A DNA stretch of 64,000 nt from Citrobacter sp. On2M (GTDB lineage Bacteria; Pseudomonadota; Gammaproteobacteria; Enterobacterales; Enterobacteriaceae). Below are positions 29,597 through 39,586 of the stretch, one piece after another. Every line of letters begins with the position of its first letter. Position 1 is the first letter of the stretch. The position numbers and the translations under genes are program-made. The notes under the pieces are model-generated. The model had not been told where the DNA came from and did not search any database. It saw only the letters and a list, made by a program, of their open reading frames with translations. The stretch is from assembly GCF_018035235.1 (NCBI RefSeq), contig NZ_WPCV01000004.1:806001-870000 (forward strand), read 5' to 3'.

Positions 29597-30155
29597 CGAC
29601 ATCGCTGTAACCCAGGCCTGTGCGTTTTTACTGGAAAGTCTGGGATATGAGGTGAGTTGCTGGGAGCAAGGCGAAACATTCCTTGCCAGGGCAAATCTGC
29701 ACCAGGTGGGCGAACTTCTGCTGGATATGCGGATGCCGGTACTCGATGGACACGCGGTGCATGAAGCAATGCGTCAGCGAAAGAGCACGCTGGCGGTCGT
29801 CTTTCTCACCGGGCATGGCGATGTGCCGATGGCGGTTGAACAAATGAAACGTGGTGCGGTCGATTTTTTGCAAAAGCCGGTGTCCGCCGCGCCGCTGCAG
29901 GCGGCATTAGAGCATGCATTGCAGGTTTCTCAGGCCGCCTTCTCGCGACAAAAGATCGTGGTCTGCTATCAGCAGCTTACGCCAAAGGAGCGAGAGTTGG
30001 CACAACTGGTAGCAAAAGGGTTAATGAATCGGGAAATTGCTGACGCCATGAATATTGCCGTGCGTACGGTTGAGGTTCATCGGGCGCGGGTGATGGAAAA
30101 AATGCAGGCGGGGAGCCTGGCTGAGCTGGTTAACCGTCTTCAACAGGTTCTGTAG
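29571..30155 (+). CDS. ttrR: Tetrathionate response regulator TtrR
   Basis: A 194-residue FixJ-type regulator: receiver domain with acidic pocket DDD at 8-10 and phosphoacceptor Asp52 (LLLDMRMP), conserved Thr and Lys in FLTGHGD and LQKPV, and a LuxR-type helix-turn-helix at about 133-190 (LTPKERELAQLVAKGLMNREIADAMNIAVRTVEVHRARVMEK). Phosphorylated by TtrS it activates ttrBCA. The GTG start lies within ttrS, so the two are translated together. Confidence 0.93.
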   Translation: MAIIHLLDDDIAVTQACAFLLESLGYEVSCWEQGETFLARANLHQVGELLLDMRMPVLDGHAVHEAMRQRKSTLAVVFLTGHGDVPMAVEQMKRGAVDFLQKPVSAAPLQAALEHALQVSQAAFSRQKIVVCYQQLTPKERELAQLVAKGLMNREIADAMNIAVRTVEVHRARVMEKMQAGSLAELVNRLQQVL

Positions 30156-30247
30156 ATTGATGACATTTGATTGATTTTCATTGAATTTTGTCTAAACCAC
30201 CATACTGATATATGCTGTGGGTCTGAGTTAATGACGAGCAGGCAAAA

Positions 30248-30457
30248 ATGGGAAATCAGACCAAAGACGACGAGTTGTACCGTGAAATGTGCAGAGTAGT
30301 CGGTAAAGTAGTGCTGGAAATGCGCGATCTGGGACAGGAGCCTAAGCATATCGTCATTGCGGGAGTACTGAGAACGACCCTCGCCAATCAGCGTGTGAAG
30401 CGCAGCGAGTTAGAAAAAGAGGCAATCGAGACTGTAATTAAAGCGTTGGCCGGTTAA
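30248..30457 (+). CDS. fumD: Fumarase D (YdhZ)
   Basis: A 69-residue protein almost identical to E. coli YdhZ, described as fumarase D (FumD). It has no iron-sulfur or other known fumarase motifs and is mostly alpha-helical (LYREMCRVVGKVVLEMRDLGQEPKHIVIAGVLRT). In E. coli it lies between ydhY and pykF; in Salmonella the corresponding small gene (orf70) follows ttrR, exactly as here. A good ribosome-binding site (GAGCAGG) precedes the ATG. Confidence 0.88.
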   Translation: MGNQTKDDELYREMCRVVGKVVLEMRDLGQEPKHIVIAGVLRTTLANQRVKRSELEKEAIETVIKALAG

Positions 30458-30464
30458 TTCATAA

Positions 30465-30499
30465 AAAGAGGAAGGGAGATTCTTCGCCGTCCTCTTATT
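30465..30499 (+). terminator. Terminator after fumD
   Basis: AAGAGGA...TCCTCTT arms with an inner loop containing TTCTTCGCCG, ending in TATTCTCGTT. A moderate terminator without a long T-run. Confidence 0.5.
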
Positions 30500-30709
30500 C
30501 TCGTTACGTTAATCTACCAATATATATAATTTAGTACTGCAATCAGAAGAAGGTTTTTCGCTATATATTAAATTGTATATCGTTTGATATATAAAATATA
30601 TATGAGAGTGGGGTCACAAATATTTGTAAATCATATGAAATTCTATTTCAATTTATCTTAATGATAATAAATATCACTCCGCATTAATTATTTCCCTTCC
30701 GTTTTTTAA

Positions 30710-30723
30710 TTGATGACGATCAA
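30710..30723. promoter_or_regulatory. Perfect FNR box of the ydhY operon
   Basis: TTGATGACGATCAA matches the FNR consensus (TTGATnnnnATCAA) at every defined position. With a class II layout the transcription start would fall near 30758. E. coli ydhY-T is activated by FNR under anaerobiosis and repressed by NarL/NarP, so the site agrees with known control. Confidence 0.88.
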
Positions 30724-30757
30724 AACTATAAGCCCTAAATAACCACATTATTCCTGT

Positions 30758-30936
30758 ACCTAACCCCAAAGGATTAGATTCATTCAGTTTAACCACCGTC
30801 ATTTACACGATCAGGTTAGGGCAAAAATTTACGTGTTGTTGGCAACATTAATCGCTCGAAATGGCTTGAGCTGCACTGGTTTAATTTAGCCTGGAGGTGT
30901 TGCTACCACAGCGTTTGCGAAGAGGATGCGAAATAA
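30758..30936 (+). promoter_or_regulatory. Long structured 5' leader of ydhY, possible cofactor riboswitch
   Basis: About 180 untranslated bases precede ydhY and contain several short hairpins: TGTTG/CAACA (near 30835), GCTC/GAGC (around 30855-30870), GGAGGTGTTGCTACC and GCGTTTGCGAAGAGGATGCG just before the start. The block TTTAGCCTGGAGGTG and the following ACCACAGCG resemble what I remember of the molybdenum-cofactor RNA motif. The operon encodes a tungsten/molybdenum enzyme (YdhV), so sensing such a cofactor would make sense. No covariance search was possible. Confidence 0.4.
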
Positions 30937-31563
30937 ATGAACCAGGTTGATCGTCCATTTTTAGATTGTGGTTTAACGCGGCTTGAATTTCTGCGGATAT
31001 CAGGCAAAGGCCTTGCGGGATTAACCATCGCCCCTGCGTTGTTATCACTTTTTGGCTGTAAGCAGGAAGATGTCGACAGCGGTACTGTGGGTCTTATCAA
31101 TACGCCGAAAGGGGTGCTGGTGACCCAACGAGCACGCTGTACGGGCTGCCACCGCTGTGAAATTTCCTGCACTAATTATAACGATGGTGCCGTGGGCACT
31201 TTCTTTTCCCGTATAAAAATCCATCGCAATTTCTTCTTTGGCGATGATGGTGTTGGCTCCGGTGGCGGACTGTATGGCGATTTAAACTATACCGCTGATA
31301 CCTGTCGTCAGTGCAAAGATCCGCAATGTATGAAGGTCTGCCCCATTGGCGCTATTACCTGGAAACAGGAAGACGGTTGTATTGCCGTGGATCACAAACG
31401 TTGTATTGGCTGTAGCGCGTGTACTACTGCCTGTCCGTGGATGATGGCGACCGTGAATACCGAAACCAAAAAATCCTCAAAATGTGTGTTATGCGGGGAA
31501 TGCGCAAATGCGTGTCCAACTGGGGCATTAAAAATTATCGAGTGGAAAGATATTACTGTTTGA
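30937..31563 (+). CDS. ydhY: Ferredoxin-like 4Fe-4S protein YdhY
   Basis: A 208-residue iron-sulfur protein with four cluster motifs: CTGCHRCEISC, CRQCKDPQCMKVCP, CIGCSACTTACP and CVLCGECANACP. The N-terminus (about 10-45) is hydrophobic and ends SLFGCKQ, which looks like a lipobox and could mean lipid anchoring, although export is uncertain. First gene of ydhYVWXUT, a predicted anaerobic oxidoreductase complex; YdhY probably exchanges electrons with YdhV. Confidence 0.9.
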   Translation: MNQVDRPFLDCGLTRLEFLRISGKGLAGLTIAPALLSLFGCKQEDVDSGTVGLINTPKGVLVTQRARCTGCHRCEISCTNYNDGAVGTFFSRIKIHRNFFFGDDGVGSGGGLYGDLNYTADTCRQCKDPQCMKVCPIGAITWKQEDGCIAVDHKRCIGCSACTTACPWMMATVNTETKKSSKCVLCGECANACPTGALKIIEWKDITV

Positions 31564-31570
31564 TAGATAG

Positions 31571-33787
<2,217 letters not shown>

Positions 33788-33797
33788 GGAACGCGAG

Positions 33798-34463
33798 ATG
33801 ACAAACGTGAGCGATGTTCTGACACCCGATGAGGCGCTTCCTGACGAGGTAGATGGCCACAAGAGACAATGGTTGCAGGCTTTTCACCCGCCGGTAGAAC
33901 AGGTGAGTGTGCCGCAGGTTCAGGACCCCGCCAACCCGCAGACGATTGTGGCAGATTTTATCCGTCAGCATTCAGTTTCGGGGCAACTGGTGGCGCGTAG
34001 TCTGTTTTTGCTACCACCTTACTCGGTCCCTGAAACCGATCTCTCCGCGCTACTGGATGCGCTGTGTCTGGATGCGAATAGCACGGATATCACCTGTGTG
34101 CAGGGCACCGAAGATGCGTATTTCTATTCGACGCAAACCATGACGGCAAACTACGCCAACATGTGTGTGCAGGTACTGGAAAACGACATCTGCCTCGCGA
34201 TTGCCGAGGCGGTACGTTTTGATTGTCGAACGTACCCTCGCCCCTATAAGGTCGCCATGTTGATGCAACCGCCGTATAGCTTTGAATCTCAGCAGGTTAC
34301 AGCGGCGCTAACGGCCATGGAAATGCATCCTGATTACGCAGATATACGGACTGTGGAATCGTCAAATGCGGAGCCTTATCTGTTTAGCGAACGTTTTATG
34401 AGTTATGGCAAAGCGTACGGCCTGTGCGAATGGCTTGAGGTTGAGCAGTATCAGAACCCCTGA
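33798..34463 (+). CDS. ydhW: Conserved protein YdhW
   Basis: A 221-residue protein of unknown function found only with the other ydh genes. It has no recognised domain or signal peptide; several cysteines are present (LDALCLDANSTDITCVQG, MCVQVLENDICL, VRFDCRTYPRPYKV, GLCEWLE) and could bind metal or take part in maturation. It starts 10 bases after ydhV. Possibly a chaperone or assembly factor for YdhV; this is inference from operon position. Confidence 0.85.
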   Translation: MTNVSDVLTPDEALPDEVDGHKRQWLQAFHPPVEQVSVPQVQDPANPQTIVADFIRQHSVSGQLVARSLFLLPPYSVPETDLSALLDALCLDANSTDITCVQGTEDAYFYSTQTMTANYANMCVQVLENDICLAIAEAVRFDCRTYPRPYKVAMLMQPPYSFESQQVTAALTAMEMHPDYADIRTVESSNAEPYLFSERFMSYGKAYGLCEWLEVEQYQNP

Positions 34464-34476
34464 ATTTTTCAGGTTG

Positions 34477-35196
34477 ATGTCATGGAACGTGTGGACGACC
34501 ACTGTCACAGTATTAGAGGATAACCCGATGTCCTTCACCCGACGAAAATTTGTCATTGGCATGGGGACGGTAATTTTTTTCACCGGCCCGGGTCAAAATT
34601 TGTTAGCGAGTACGAAGAGCCCTAAAGCCGTGCGTTACGTCATGATTCACGACGAATCACTGTGTAACGGATGTAATCTCTGCGCCCGAGCATGCAGGAA
34701 AACTAACCATGTACCAGCCCAGGGCAGTCGATTGTCGATAGCGCATATTCCGGTCTCGGATAACGACAACGAAACGCTGTATCACTATTTCCGTCAGTCC
34801 TGCCAGCATTGTGATGATGCGCCCTGTATTGAGGTGTGTCCAACCGGTGCTTCCTGGCGAGATGAGAACGGCATTGTGCGGGTTGACGCGTCTTCCTGTA
34901 TCGGCTGCAGCTACTGTATTGGCGCGTGTCCTTATCAGGTGCGCTATCTAAACCCGCAGACCAAAGTAGCGGATAAATGCGACTTTTGCGCTGAATCTCG
35001 TCTGGCGAAAGGTTTCCCGCCGATCTGTGTTAATGCTTGCCCGGAACATGCGCTGATTTTTGGTCGTGAAGATAGCCCGGAAATTCAGACCTGGTTGCGA
35101 GAGAACAAATATTACGAATATCAACTTGCAGGCGCCGGAAAACCCCATCTGTATCGTCGGTTCGGTCAACATTTGATTAAAAAGGATAATGTATGA
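34477..35196 (+). CDS. ydhX: 4Fe-4S electron-transfer subunit YdhX
   Basis: A 239-residue NrfC-like iron-sulfur protein. A Tat-type signal (SFTRRKFVIGMGTVIFF) starts around residue 18, indicating export; the four [4Fe-4S] motifs are CNGCNLCARACR, CQHCDDAPCIEVCP, CIGCSYCIGACP and CDFCAESRLAKGFPPICVNACP. It follows ydhW by 13 bases and overlaps ydhU by 4. The ATG at 34477 corresponds to the E. coli start; a later ATG at 34528 would begin directly before the Tat motif and is possible. Confidence 0.9.
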   Translation: MSWNVWTTTVTVLEDNPMSFTRRKFVIGMGTVIFFTGPGQNLLASTKSPKAVRYVMIHDESLCNGCNLCARACRKTNHVPAQGSRLSIAHIPVSDNDNETLYHYFRQSCQHCDDAPCIEVCPTGASWRDENGIVRVDASSCIGCSYCIGACPYQVRYLNPQTKVADKCDFCAESRLAKGFPPICVNACPEHALIFGREDSPEIQTWLRENKYYEYQLAGAGKPHLYRRFGQHLIKKDNV

Positions 35197-35978
35197 ACGC
35201 GTCGCAGAATGCCGAACAGTTTCATGCCCAGCTTGCGCAGTATGTTCCCCTGTTTTCACCGGACTACTGGCCCGTGTGGTTGGTCATTGCCGGATTGATG
35301 CTGGTGGGGATGTGGATGGTGCTGGCGCTACACGCCATGCTGCGCTTTCGGGCTGCGCATAAAGCACCGGCAGGGCACGGTGAGACGGTCTATTTATACT
35401 CAAAGGCCGTTCGTTTGTGGCACTGGTCGAATGCGCTATTATTCCTGCTACTTCTGGTCAGTGGCCTGATCAATCACTTCTCTGCTGCCAGCGCGTCGGT
35501 GATGAAAAGCCTGGTTACCGTACATGAGGTTTGCGGCTTTTTGCTGCTCGCTTGTTGGATAGGTTTTGTTCTGATCAACATGATTGGCGGCAACGGGCAT
35601 CACTATATTATTCAACGTCAGGGCTGGATCGCTCGCGCGCAGAGACAAGCACGTTTTTATCTGTTTGGCATTATGCAGGGTGAGCCACATCCATTCCCGG
35701 CATCAAAGCGTTCTAAATTCAATCCGCTACAGCAAGCGGCCTATGTTGGCGTGATGTATGGTTTGCTGCCACTGCTGCTTATCTCTGGGTTGCTGTCGCT
35801 CTATCCTACGGTCGTCGGCGATGTGTTCCCTGGCGTGCGTTACTGGTTACTTCAGGCGCACTTTGCGCTGGCAATTGTCAGTCTTTTTTTCATTTTTGGG
35901 CATCTTTATCTTTGCACAACAGGTCGTACGCCGGGCGAAACCTTCAAGTGTATGGTGGATGGCTATCACCGGCATTAA
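35193..35978 (+). CDS. ydhU: Cytochrome b membrane subunit YdhU
   Basis: A 261-residue membrane cytochrome b of the PhsC/FdoI type with about five hydrophobic segments. Candidate heme histidines are in VRLWHWSNALLF, VTVHEVCGFLL, QAHFALAIVSL and FIFGHLYLCTTGRTPGET, the last being the family end motif. It should link the menaquinone pool to YdhX. Overlaps ydhX by 4 bases. Confidence 0.9.
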   Translation: MNASQNAEQFHAQLAQYVPLFSPDYWPVWLVIAGLMLVGMWMVLALHAMLRFRAAHKAPAGHGETVYLYSKAVRLWHWSNALLFLLLLVSGLINHFSAASASVMKSLVTVHEVCGFLLLACWIGFVLINMIGGNGHHYIIQRQGWIARAQRQARFYLFGIMQGEPHPFPASKRSKFNPLQQAAYVGVMYGLLPLLLISGLLSLYPTVVGDVFPGVRYWLLQAHFALAIVSLFFIFGHLYLCTTGRTPGETFKCMVDGYHRH

Positions 35979-35981
35979 GCG

Positions 35982-36794
35982 ATGATGATTACGCGAAGTG
36001 ATTTACGGGCCTGGCGCGTTGGGCCCGTAATGTATCGCTGGTTTCTACGTGCATTTCCGTTAGGTGGAAGTTACGCCGATGTTCATCGTGCGCTCCAGCG
36101 GGAAGGGTATACAGACTGGGCAAATAGCCTGGTGGAATACGGCTGGTCAAAATGGCGGGAAGAGGCGAGTTTTGTCCAGCAGGATATTAATGCTATGGGG
36201 AATATTGTCCGTGCGCAAACGGCGGGGGAAATCAATCGTCCGCTGGCGAGTGCGGAAGATAACGCCCGATGTAGTAGCGCAGACGATAACGTTAAAATCG
36301 CCAGCGCCGGGTATGCCGTACAAATCGCCAGCGCAGGTTACAGCGCACGTATTGGCAGCGTCGGCTATAACGCGCATATTGGCAGCTCAGGCGATCGCGG
36401 GCGAATTGCGGTAGCGGGTAATTCGGCGCGGATCAGTAGCGTGGGCGACGCAACGCGTATCGCCTGTACCGGCATGCGAGTACGCATCAGCTCGCTCGGC
36501 GACCGGAACCGGATTGCCTGCAGCGGTGATTTAACCCAGTTGGCCTGCTTCGGCGCAGAATCTAACATTGCCAACTGTGCGGACAACATCCACATTATTG
36601 CCAGCGGAGAAAACGCCGTTGTTGCCAGTACCGGCACCGTCGACTCGATCATTCTCGGCCCCGGCGGCTGCGCGGCGCTGGCCTATCACGATGGCGAGAG
36701 AATGCGCTTTGCGCTTGCTGTTGAGGGGGAAAACAACATTCGGGCGGGGGTGAAATATCGGCTCAACGAAGAACATCAATTTATTGAATGTTGA
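35982..36794 (+). CDS. ydhT: Repeat protein YdhT, probable beta-solenoid
   Basis: A 270-residue protein, last gene of the ydh operon, starting 3 bases after ydhU. Residues about 92-215 consist of some twelve ten-residue repeats of the form xxRIASxGxx (for example AVQIASAGY, SARIGSVGY, NAHIGSSGD, NSARISSVGD), the regularity expected of a beta-solenoid. The N-terminal 90 residues are not repetitive and contain YRWFLRAFPLGGSYADVHRALQ. No signal peptide. Function unknown; E. coli YdhT has the same architecture as I recall. Confidence 0.88.
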   Translation: MMITRSDLRAWRVGPVMYRWFLRAFPLGGSYADVHRALQREGYTDWANSLVEYGWSKWREEASFVQQDINAMGNIVRAQTAGEINRPLASAEDNARCSSADDNVKIASAGYAVQIASAGYSARIGSVGYNAHIGSSGDRGRIAVAGNSARISSVGDATRIACTGMRVRISSLGDRNRIACSGDLTQLACFGAESNIANCADNIHIIASGENAVVASTGTVDSIILGPGGCAALAYHDGERMRFALAVEGENNIRAGVKYRLNEEHQFIEC

Positions 36795-36821
36795 ATCTCT
36801 TACCGGGAAGGAATCTGCAGG

Positions 36822-36846
36822 AAGTAAAAACCGGCATTGCGCCGGT
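36822..36846 (-). terminator. Terminator for the 47-residue small gene
   Basis: On the minus strand CCGGCGCAATGCCGG is followed by TTTTTA, a standard terminator 8 bases beyond the small gene's stop. On the plus strand the hairpin is preceded by the A-run and lacks a T-run. Confidence 0.7.
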
Positions 36847-36853
36847 GTGGAAA

Positions 36854-36997
36854 TCAGATTTTGCAGGCATCGCCGCAGTCGTTATCAGCAACAATTTCTT
36901 GTGCTTTTTGGTCTGCATCTTCCAGACGTTCGGCGTTGCGGGCCTGCGCTTCTTCCAGCCCATCAAAGACCAGATTATCGAGATCAATTTCCATCAT
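36854..36997 (-). CDS. 47-residue acidic small protein with CGDACKI end
   Basis: A short minus-strand gene (MMEIDLDNLVFDGLEEAQAR...) with an AGGTGA ribosome-binding site, a double ATG start (36997 or 36994) and its own terminator, so it looks like a genuine independent gene. The first 35 residues are acidic and helical; the end reads ADNDCGDACKI, two cysteines separated by three residues. I do not recognise the family. The layout (helical acidic leader and short Cys-containing tail) could be a metal-binding peptide or a modified-peptide precursor, but no maturation enzyme is adjacent. It lies at the left edge of the accessory region. Confidence 0.65.
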   Translation of the reverse strand: MMEIDLDNLVFDGLEEAQARNAERLEDADQKAQEIVADNDCGDACKI

Positions 36998-37087
36998 TCA
37001 CCTGCTCAGGTTCATCGTTTAACATCTCGTTATTATATTGCAAAAATGTTGTTTAACAGCAGCGATTTTTGCTACTTAACCTCCGAC

Positions 37088-37819
37088 TTAAACCAGGTGC
37101 GCGTATTTATCCGGCACTGTTTTCCACAAATGGCGGTTGGCCGCACTAAGAATAATATCGCGCATGCATTCCCGCGCCGTAACGGCCTGGCGTAATCGTA
37201 TTGCTTCCAGAAGGAGTCGGTGTTGCTCAACGGCATGCTCGGTCTCCTTAACCGATGACTCCTGCGTCTGTTTAAACGACAGCATCATGGCGGCTGAAAG
37301 GGCGTTGCCAATGGACATTAAAAAGGGGTTATGGCAGGACTTGAGTAATGCCGTGTGAAAGGCTAAATCACCTTCCTCGAAGAGGGCAACCTGATCCTGC
37401 CTTTGCCCGCGCGACATAAGCGTCCAGGCATCTTCAATGGCAGCTAAATCGCGAGCTGTAGCGTTAGCGGCGGCCAGCGCAGCGGCGTTAGGTTCAAACA
37501 TCAGACGCGTTACCATCAGTTGCTCTGCAACATCGGGCGAAATACCAACTTCTTCCATCCAGCTCAGTACATCCGTATCCAGAAAACTCCAGAGTTCACG
37601 CGGGTTAACCGTGCTGCGTCGTTTCGCCTGAATTGATAGTAAACCTTTCGCCGACAGGACATGCAACGCATTACGCACAGAGGTACGCGACGCGCAATAT
37701 TGCACGGCAAGTTCATTTTCGCCGGGGAGCATCTCTCCATCGTCCAAGGTTCCGCGAATGATTTTCATCGCCAGATCGCGGGTAATCGTTTCAGAGATGT
37801 TTGTTAGCGAGGTAGTCAT
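37088..37819 (-). CDS. GntR/FadR-family repressor of the sugar-acid operon
   Basis: A 243-residue regulator: winged helix at about 8-75 (MLPGENELAVQYCASRTSVRNALHVLSAKGLL) and an all-helical FCD ligand-binding domain from about 90, with metal-site type Asp and His residues (EEGDLAFHTALLKSCHN, EQHRLLLEAI). It resembles DgoR-type regulators of aldonate use. It is divergent from the kinase gene at 38013; two operator-like sites lie in the 193-base gap. Expected to repress the operon until a 2-keto-3-deoxy sugar acid or the aldonate binds. Confidence 0.82.
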   Translation of the reverse strand: MTTSLTNISETITRDLAMKIIRGTLDDGEMLPGENELAVQYCASRTSVRNALHVLSAKGLLSIQAKRRSTVNPRELWSFLDTDVLSWMEEVGISPDVAEQLMVTRLMFEPNAAALAAANATARDLAAIEDAWTLMSRGQRQDQVALFEEGDLAFHTALLKSCHNPFLMSIGNALSAAMMLSFKQTQESSVKETEHAVEQHRLLLEAIRLRQAVTARECMRDIILSAANRHLWKTVPDKYAHLV

Positions 37820-37872
37820 ATTCGGCCTTGAAGAAATGAGAATGAGGCATTGTACTCGAAAAACAGAATGTT

Positions 37873-37883
37873 AGGTATACAAG
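37873..37883. promoter_or_regulatory. FadR/GntR-type operator, distal
   Basis: TAGGTATACAA matches the same pattern with one deviation; the shared block ATACAAGATA occurs here (37877-37886) and at 37984-37993. It lies 54 bases before the regulator start, so it may mediate autoregulation or looping. Confidence 0.5.
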
Positions 37884-37978
37884 ATAGTTCTTCTTGTGAG
37901 ATCAGCTTACGACATGAAATGTTTTATTTCACTTCACGATCGCGATCACAGATCGGTAACATTAACTCAATTACATTC

Positions 37979-37989
37979 TTGTCATACAA
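37979..37989. promoter_or_regulatory. FadR/GntR-type operator, proximal
   Basis: TTGTCATACAA fits the TNGTNNNACNA pattern of FCD-type GntR regulators exactly and is the centre of a perfect CTTGT-CAT-ACAAG repeat, 24 bases before the kinase start. Confidence 0.7.
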
Positions 37990-38012
37990 GATATGTTTAT
38001 TGAGGTTACAAG

Positions 38013-38918
38013 ATGAGTGGGGAATGGATCGCGATCGACTGGGGAACCTCGAATTTTCGCGCGTGGTTGATGGCAGGAAACGATGTGCTGGATAAGCGCA
38101 GCGCCAGCTGCGGACTTCTTCACGTCGAGCCGGGGCGGTTCGATTCGACGTTAAAAATGCTACTGGGCGAGTGGGTGGAATCAGGTTCACCGATGATTGC
38201 AATGGCAGGAATGGTAGGTTCGCAGCAGGGTTGGTATGAGGTTGATTACTGTCCATTACCCGCGAGCACCGATAGCCTGCTTACGCACAGCAAAAAATTC
38301 ACCACCTCCTGGGGCAGCGAAGCATGGATTGTACCAGGCATACGTAAAGCACCTAACGGTGACATACCGGATGTGATGCGCGGTGAAGAAGTACAACTAT
38401 TCGGGCTGTCCTTATTGGAAGGTATCGTCGACTTCCGGGCGATTCTGCCGGGTACACATAGCAAACACGCTCGAATGAAGAAGCGAGAAATCGTTGATTT
38501 TTCGACTTATATGACAGGCGAACTATTCCACGTGCTAATTACCCACTCCTTGCTGGGACGTGCGCTTCCTGATGCGGTGGTTGATGACAGTGCATTCTTG
38601 CGCGGTGTTGCGGCATCCCGGCGCAACGCTGCATTAAGCCAACTTCTGTTTTCTGCCCGGACGCTACGGCTTTCGGGGGAAATACCGCCTGAATCTGTGA
38701 GTGATTATCTCTCCGGTCTATTGATTGGAATGGAGTTTTGCACTGACAACACCGGACTCGTTTGGCTGGTGGGCAGTACGGCGTTAACACGACGTTATCA
38801 ATTGGCTGCCAATGCGTTTGGTATTCAGACACGCTGCATCGATGGTGATCGCTGTTTTATTGCCGGTATGCAGTCTCTTCAACAACAACTAGCAGAGAAA
38901 CAAAATGGACAGCTTTAA
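38013..38918 (+). CDS. 2-keto-3-deoxygalactonokinase-family kinase
   Basis: A 301-residue sugar kinase of the DgoK family that phosphorylates 2-dehydro-3-deoxygalactonate at C6. The start MSGEWIAIDWGTSNFRAWLM is the family's ATPase core motif; DVMRGEEVQLFGL and LPGTHSKHARM are further signatures. It overlaps the aldolase gene by 14 bases. Together they form the kinase-then-aldolase part of a De Ley-Doudoroff type pathway. Confidence 0.85.
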   Translation: MSGEWIAIDWGTSNFRAWLMAGNDVLDKRSASCGLLHVEPGRFDSTLKMLLGEWVESGSPMIAMAGMVGSQQGWYEVDYCPLPASTDSLLTHSKKFTTSWGSEAWIVPGIRKAPNGDIPDVMRGEEVQLFGLSLLEGIVDFRAILPGTHSKHARMKKREIVDFSTYMTGELFHVLITHSLLGRALPDAVVDDSAFLRGVAASRRNAALSQLLFSARTLRLSGEIPPESVSDYLSGLLIGMEFCTDNTGLVWLVGSTALTRRYQLAANAFGIQTRCIDGDRCFIAGMQSLQQQLAEKQNGQL

Positions 38919-39552
38919 CTTTGCCAGCTTATGGCAAAAAACGCCGCTTCCTATGATCGCGATTTTACGCGGTCTGACACCAGAGGACGCGCCGGAAATT
39001 GGCGACGTATTACTCGAGGCCGGCTTCACCTGGCTCGAAGTCCCGCTGAATTCACCGCGAGCGCTCGATTCTATCACGCTGCTCCGTGAACGGGTGGGTG
39101 AGCGTGCTATCGTCGGAGCGGGTACGGTATTGACGACAGAACAGGTCGATAGTGTTGTCGATGCGGGCGGTCAGGTCATCATCTCACCCAATATGAACAC
39201 CGCAGTGATCAGCCGTAGCAGAGATCATGGCGTCATCAGTTTGCCCGGCGTTACCACACCAAGCGAAGCGTTTATGGCGCTGGATGCTGGTGCCAGCGGA
39301 TTGAAGTTTTATCCGGCGGAAATGATCTCACCGGAGATACTCCGTGCCATGTGCGTGGTTTTACCCCCTCACGTCGTGTGTATGCCGGTTGGCGGTATTT
39401 CCGCTAAAGCGCAACAGTTACAAAACTGGTGTAAGGCGGGAGCAAAAGGTTTTGGTTGCGGCGGCGGTTTGTATCGTGCGGGCGCAGATTATGAACAGGT
39501 TCGATCCAACGCGCAGGCCTATGCCCAGGCATGGCAACAGGTTAATACCTGA
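38905..39552 (+). CDS. 2-keto-3-deoxy-6-phosphogalactonate aldolase-family protein
   Basis: A 215-residue class I aldolase of the KDPG/KDPGal family that splits the phosphorylated keto acid to pyruvate and glyceraldehyde 3-phosphate. LIAILRGLTPEDAPE-like start (PMIAILRGL), VEVPLNSP-like stretch (WLEVPLNSP), GAGTVL, ISPNMN, LPGVTTPSEAFMAL and the Schiff-base lysine in GLKFYPAE are present. Coupled to the kinase gene by overlap. Confidence 0.87.
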   Translation: MDSFNFASLWQKTPLPMIAILRGLTPEDAPEIGDVLLEAGFTWLEVPLNSPRALDSITLLRERVGERAIVGAGTVLTTEQVDSVVDAGGQVIISPNMNTAVISRSRDHGVISLPGVTTPSEAFMALDAGASGLKFYPAEMISPEILRAMCVVLPPHVVCMPVGGISAKAQQLQNWCKAGAKGFGCGGGLYRAGADYEQVRSNAQAYAQAWQQVNT

Positions 39553-39586
39553 GCATCGCGACAATAACAACTCAAGAGGCTGAAAG

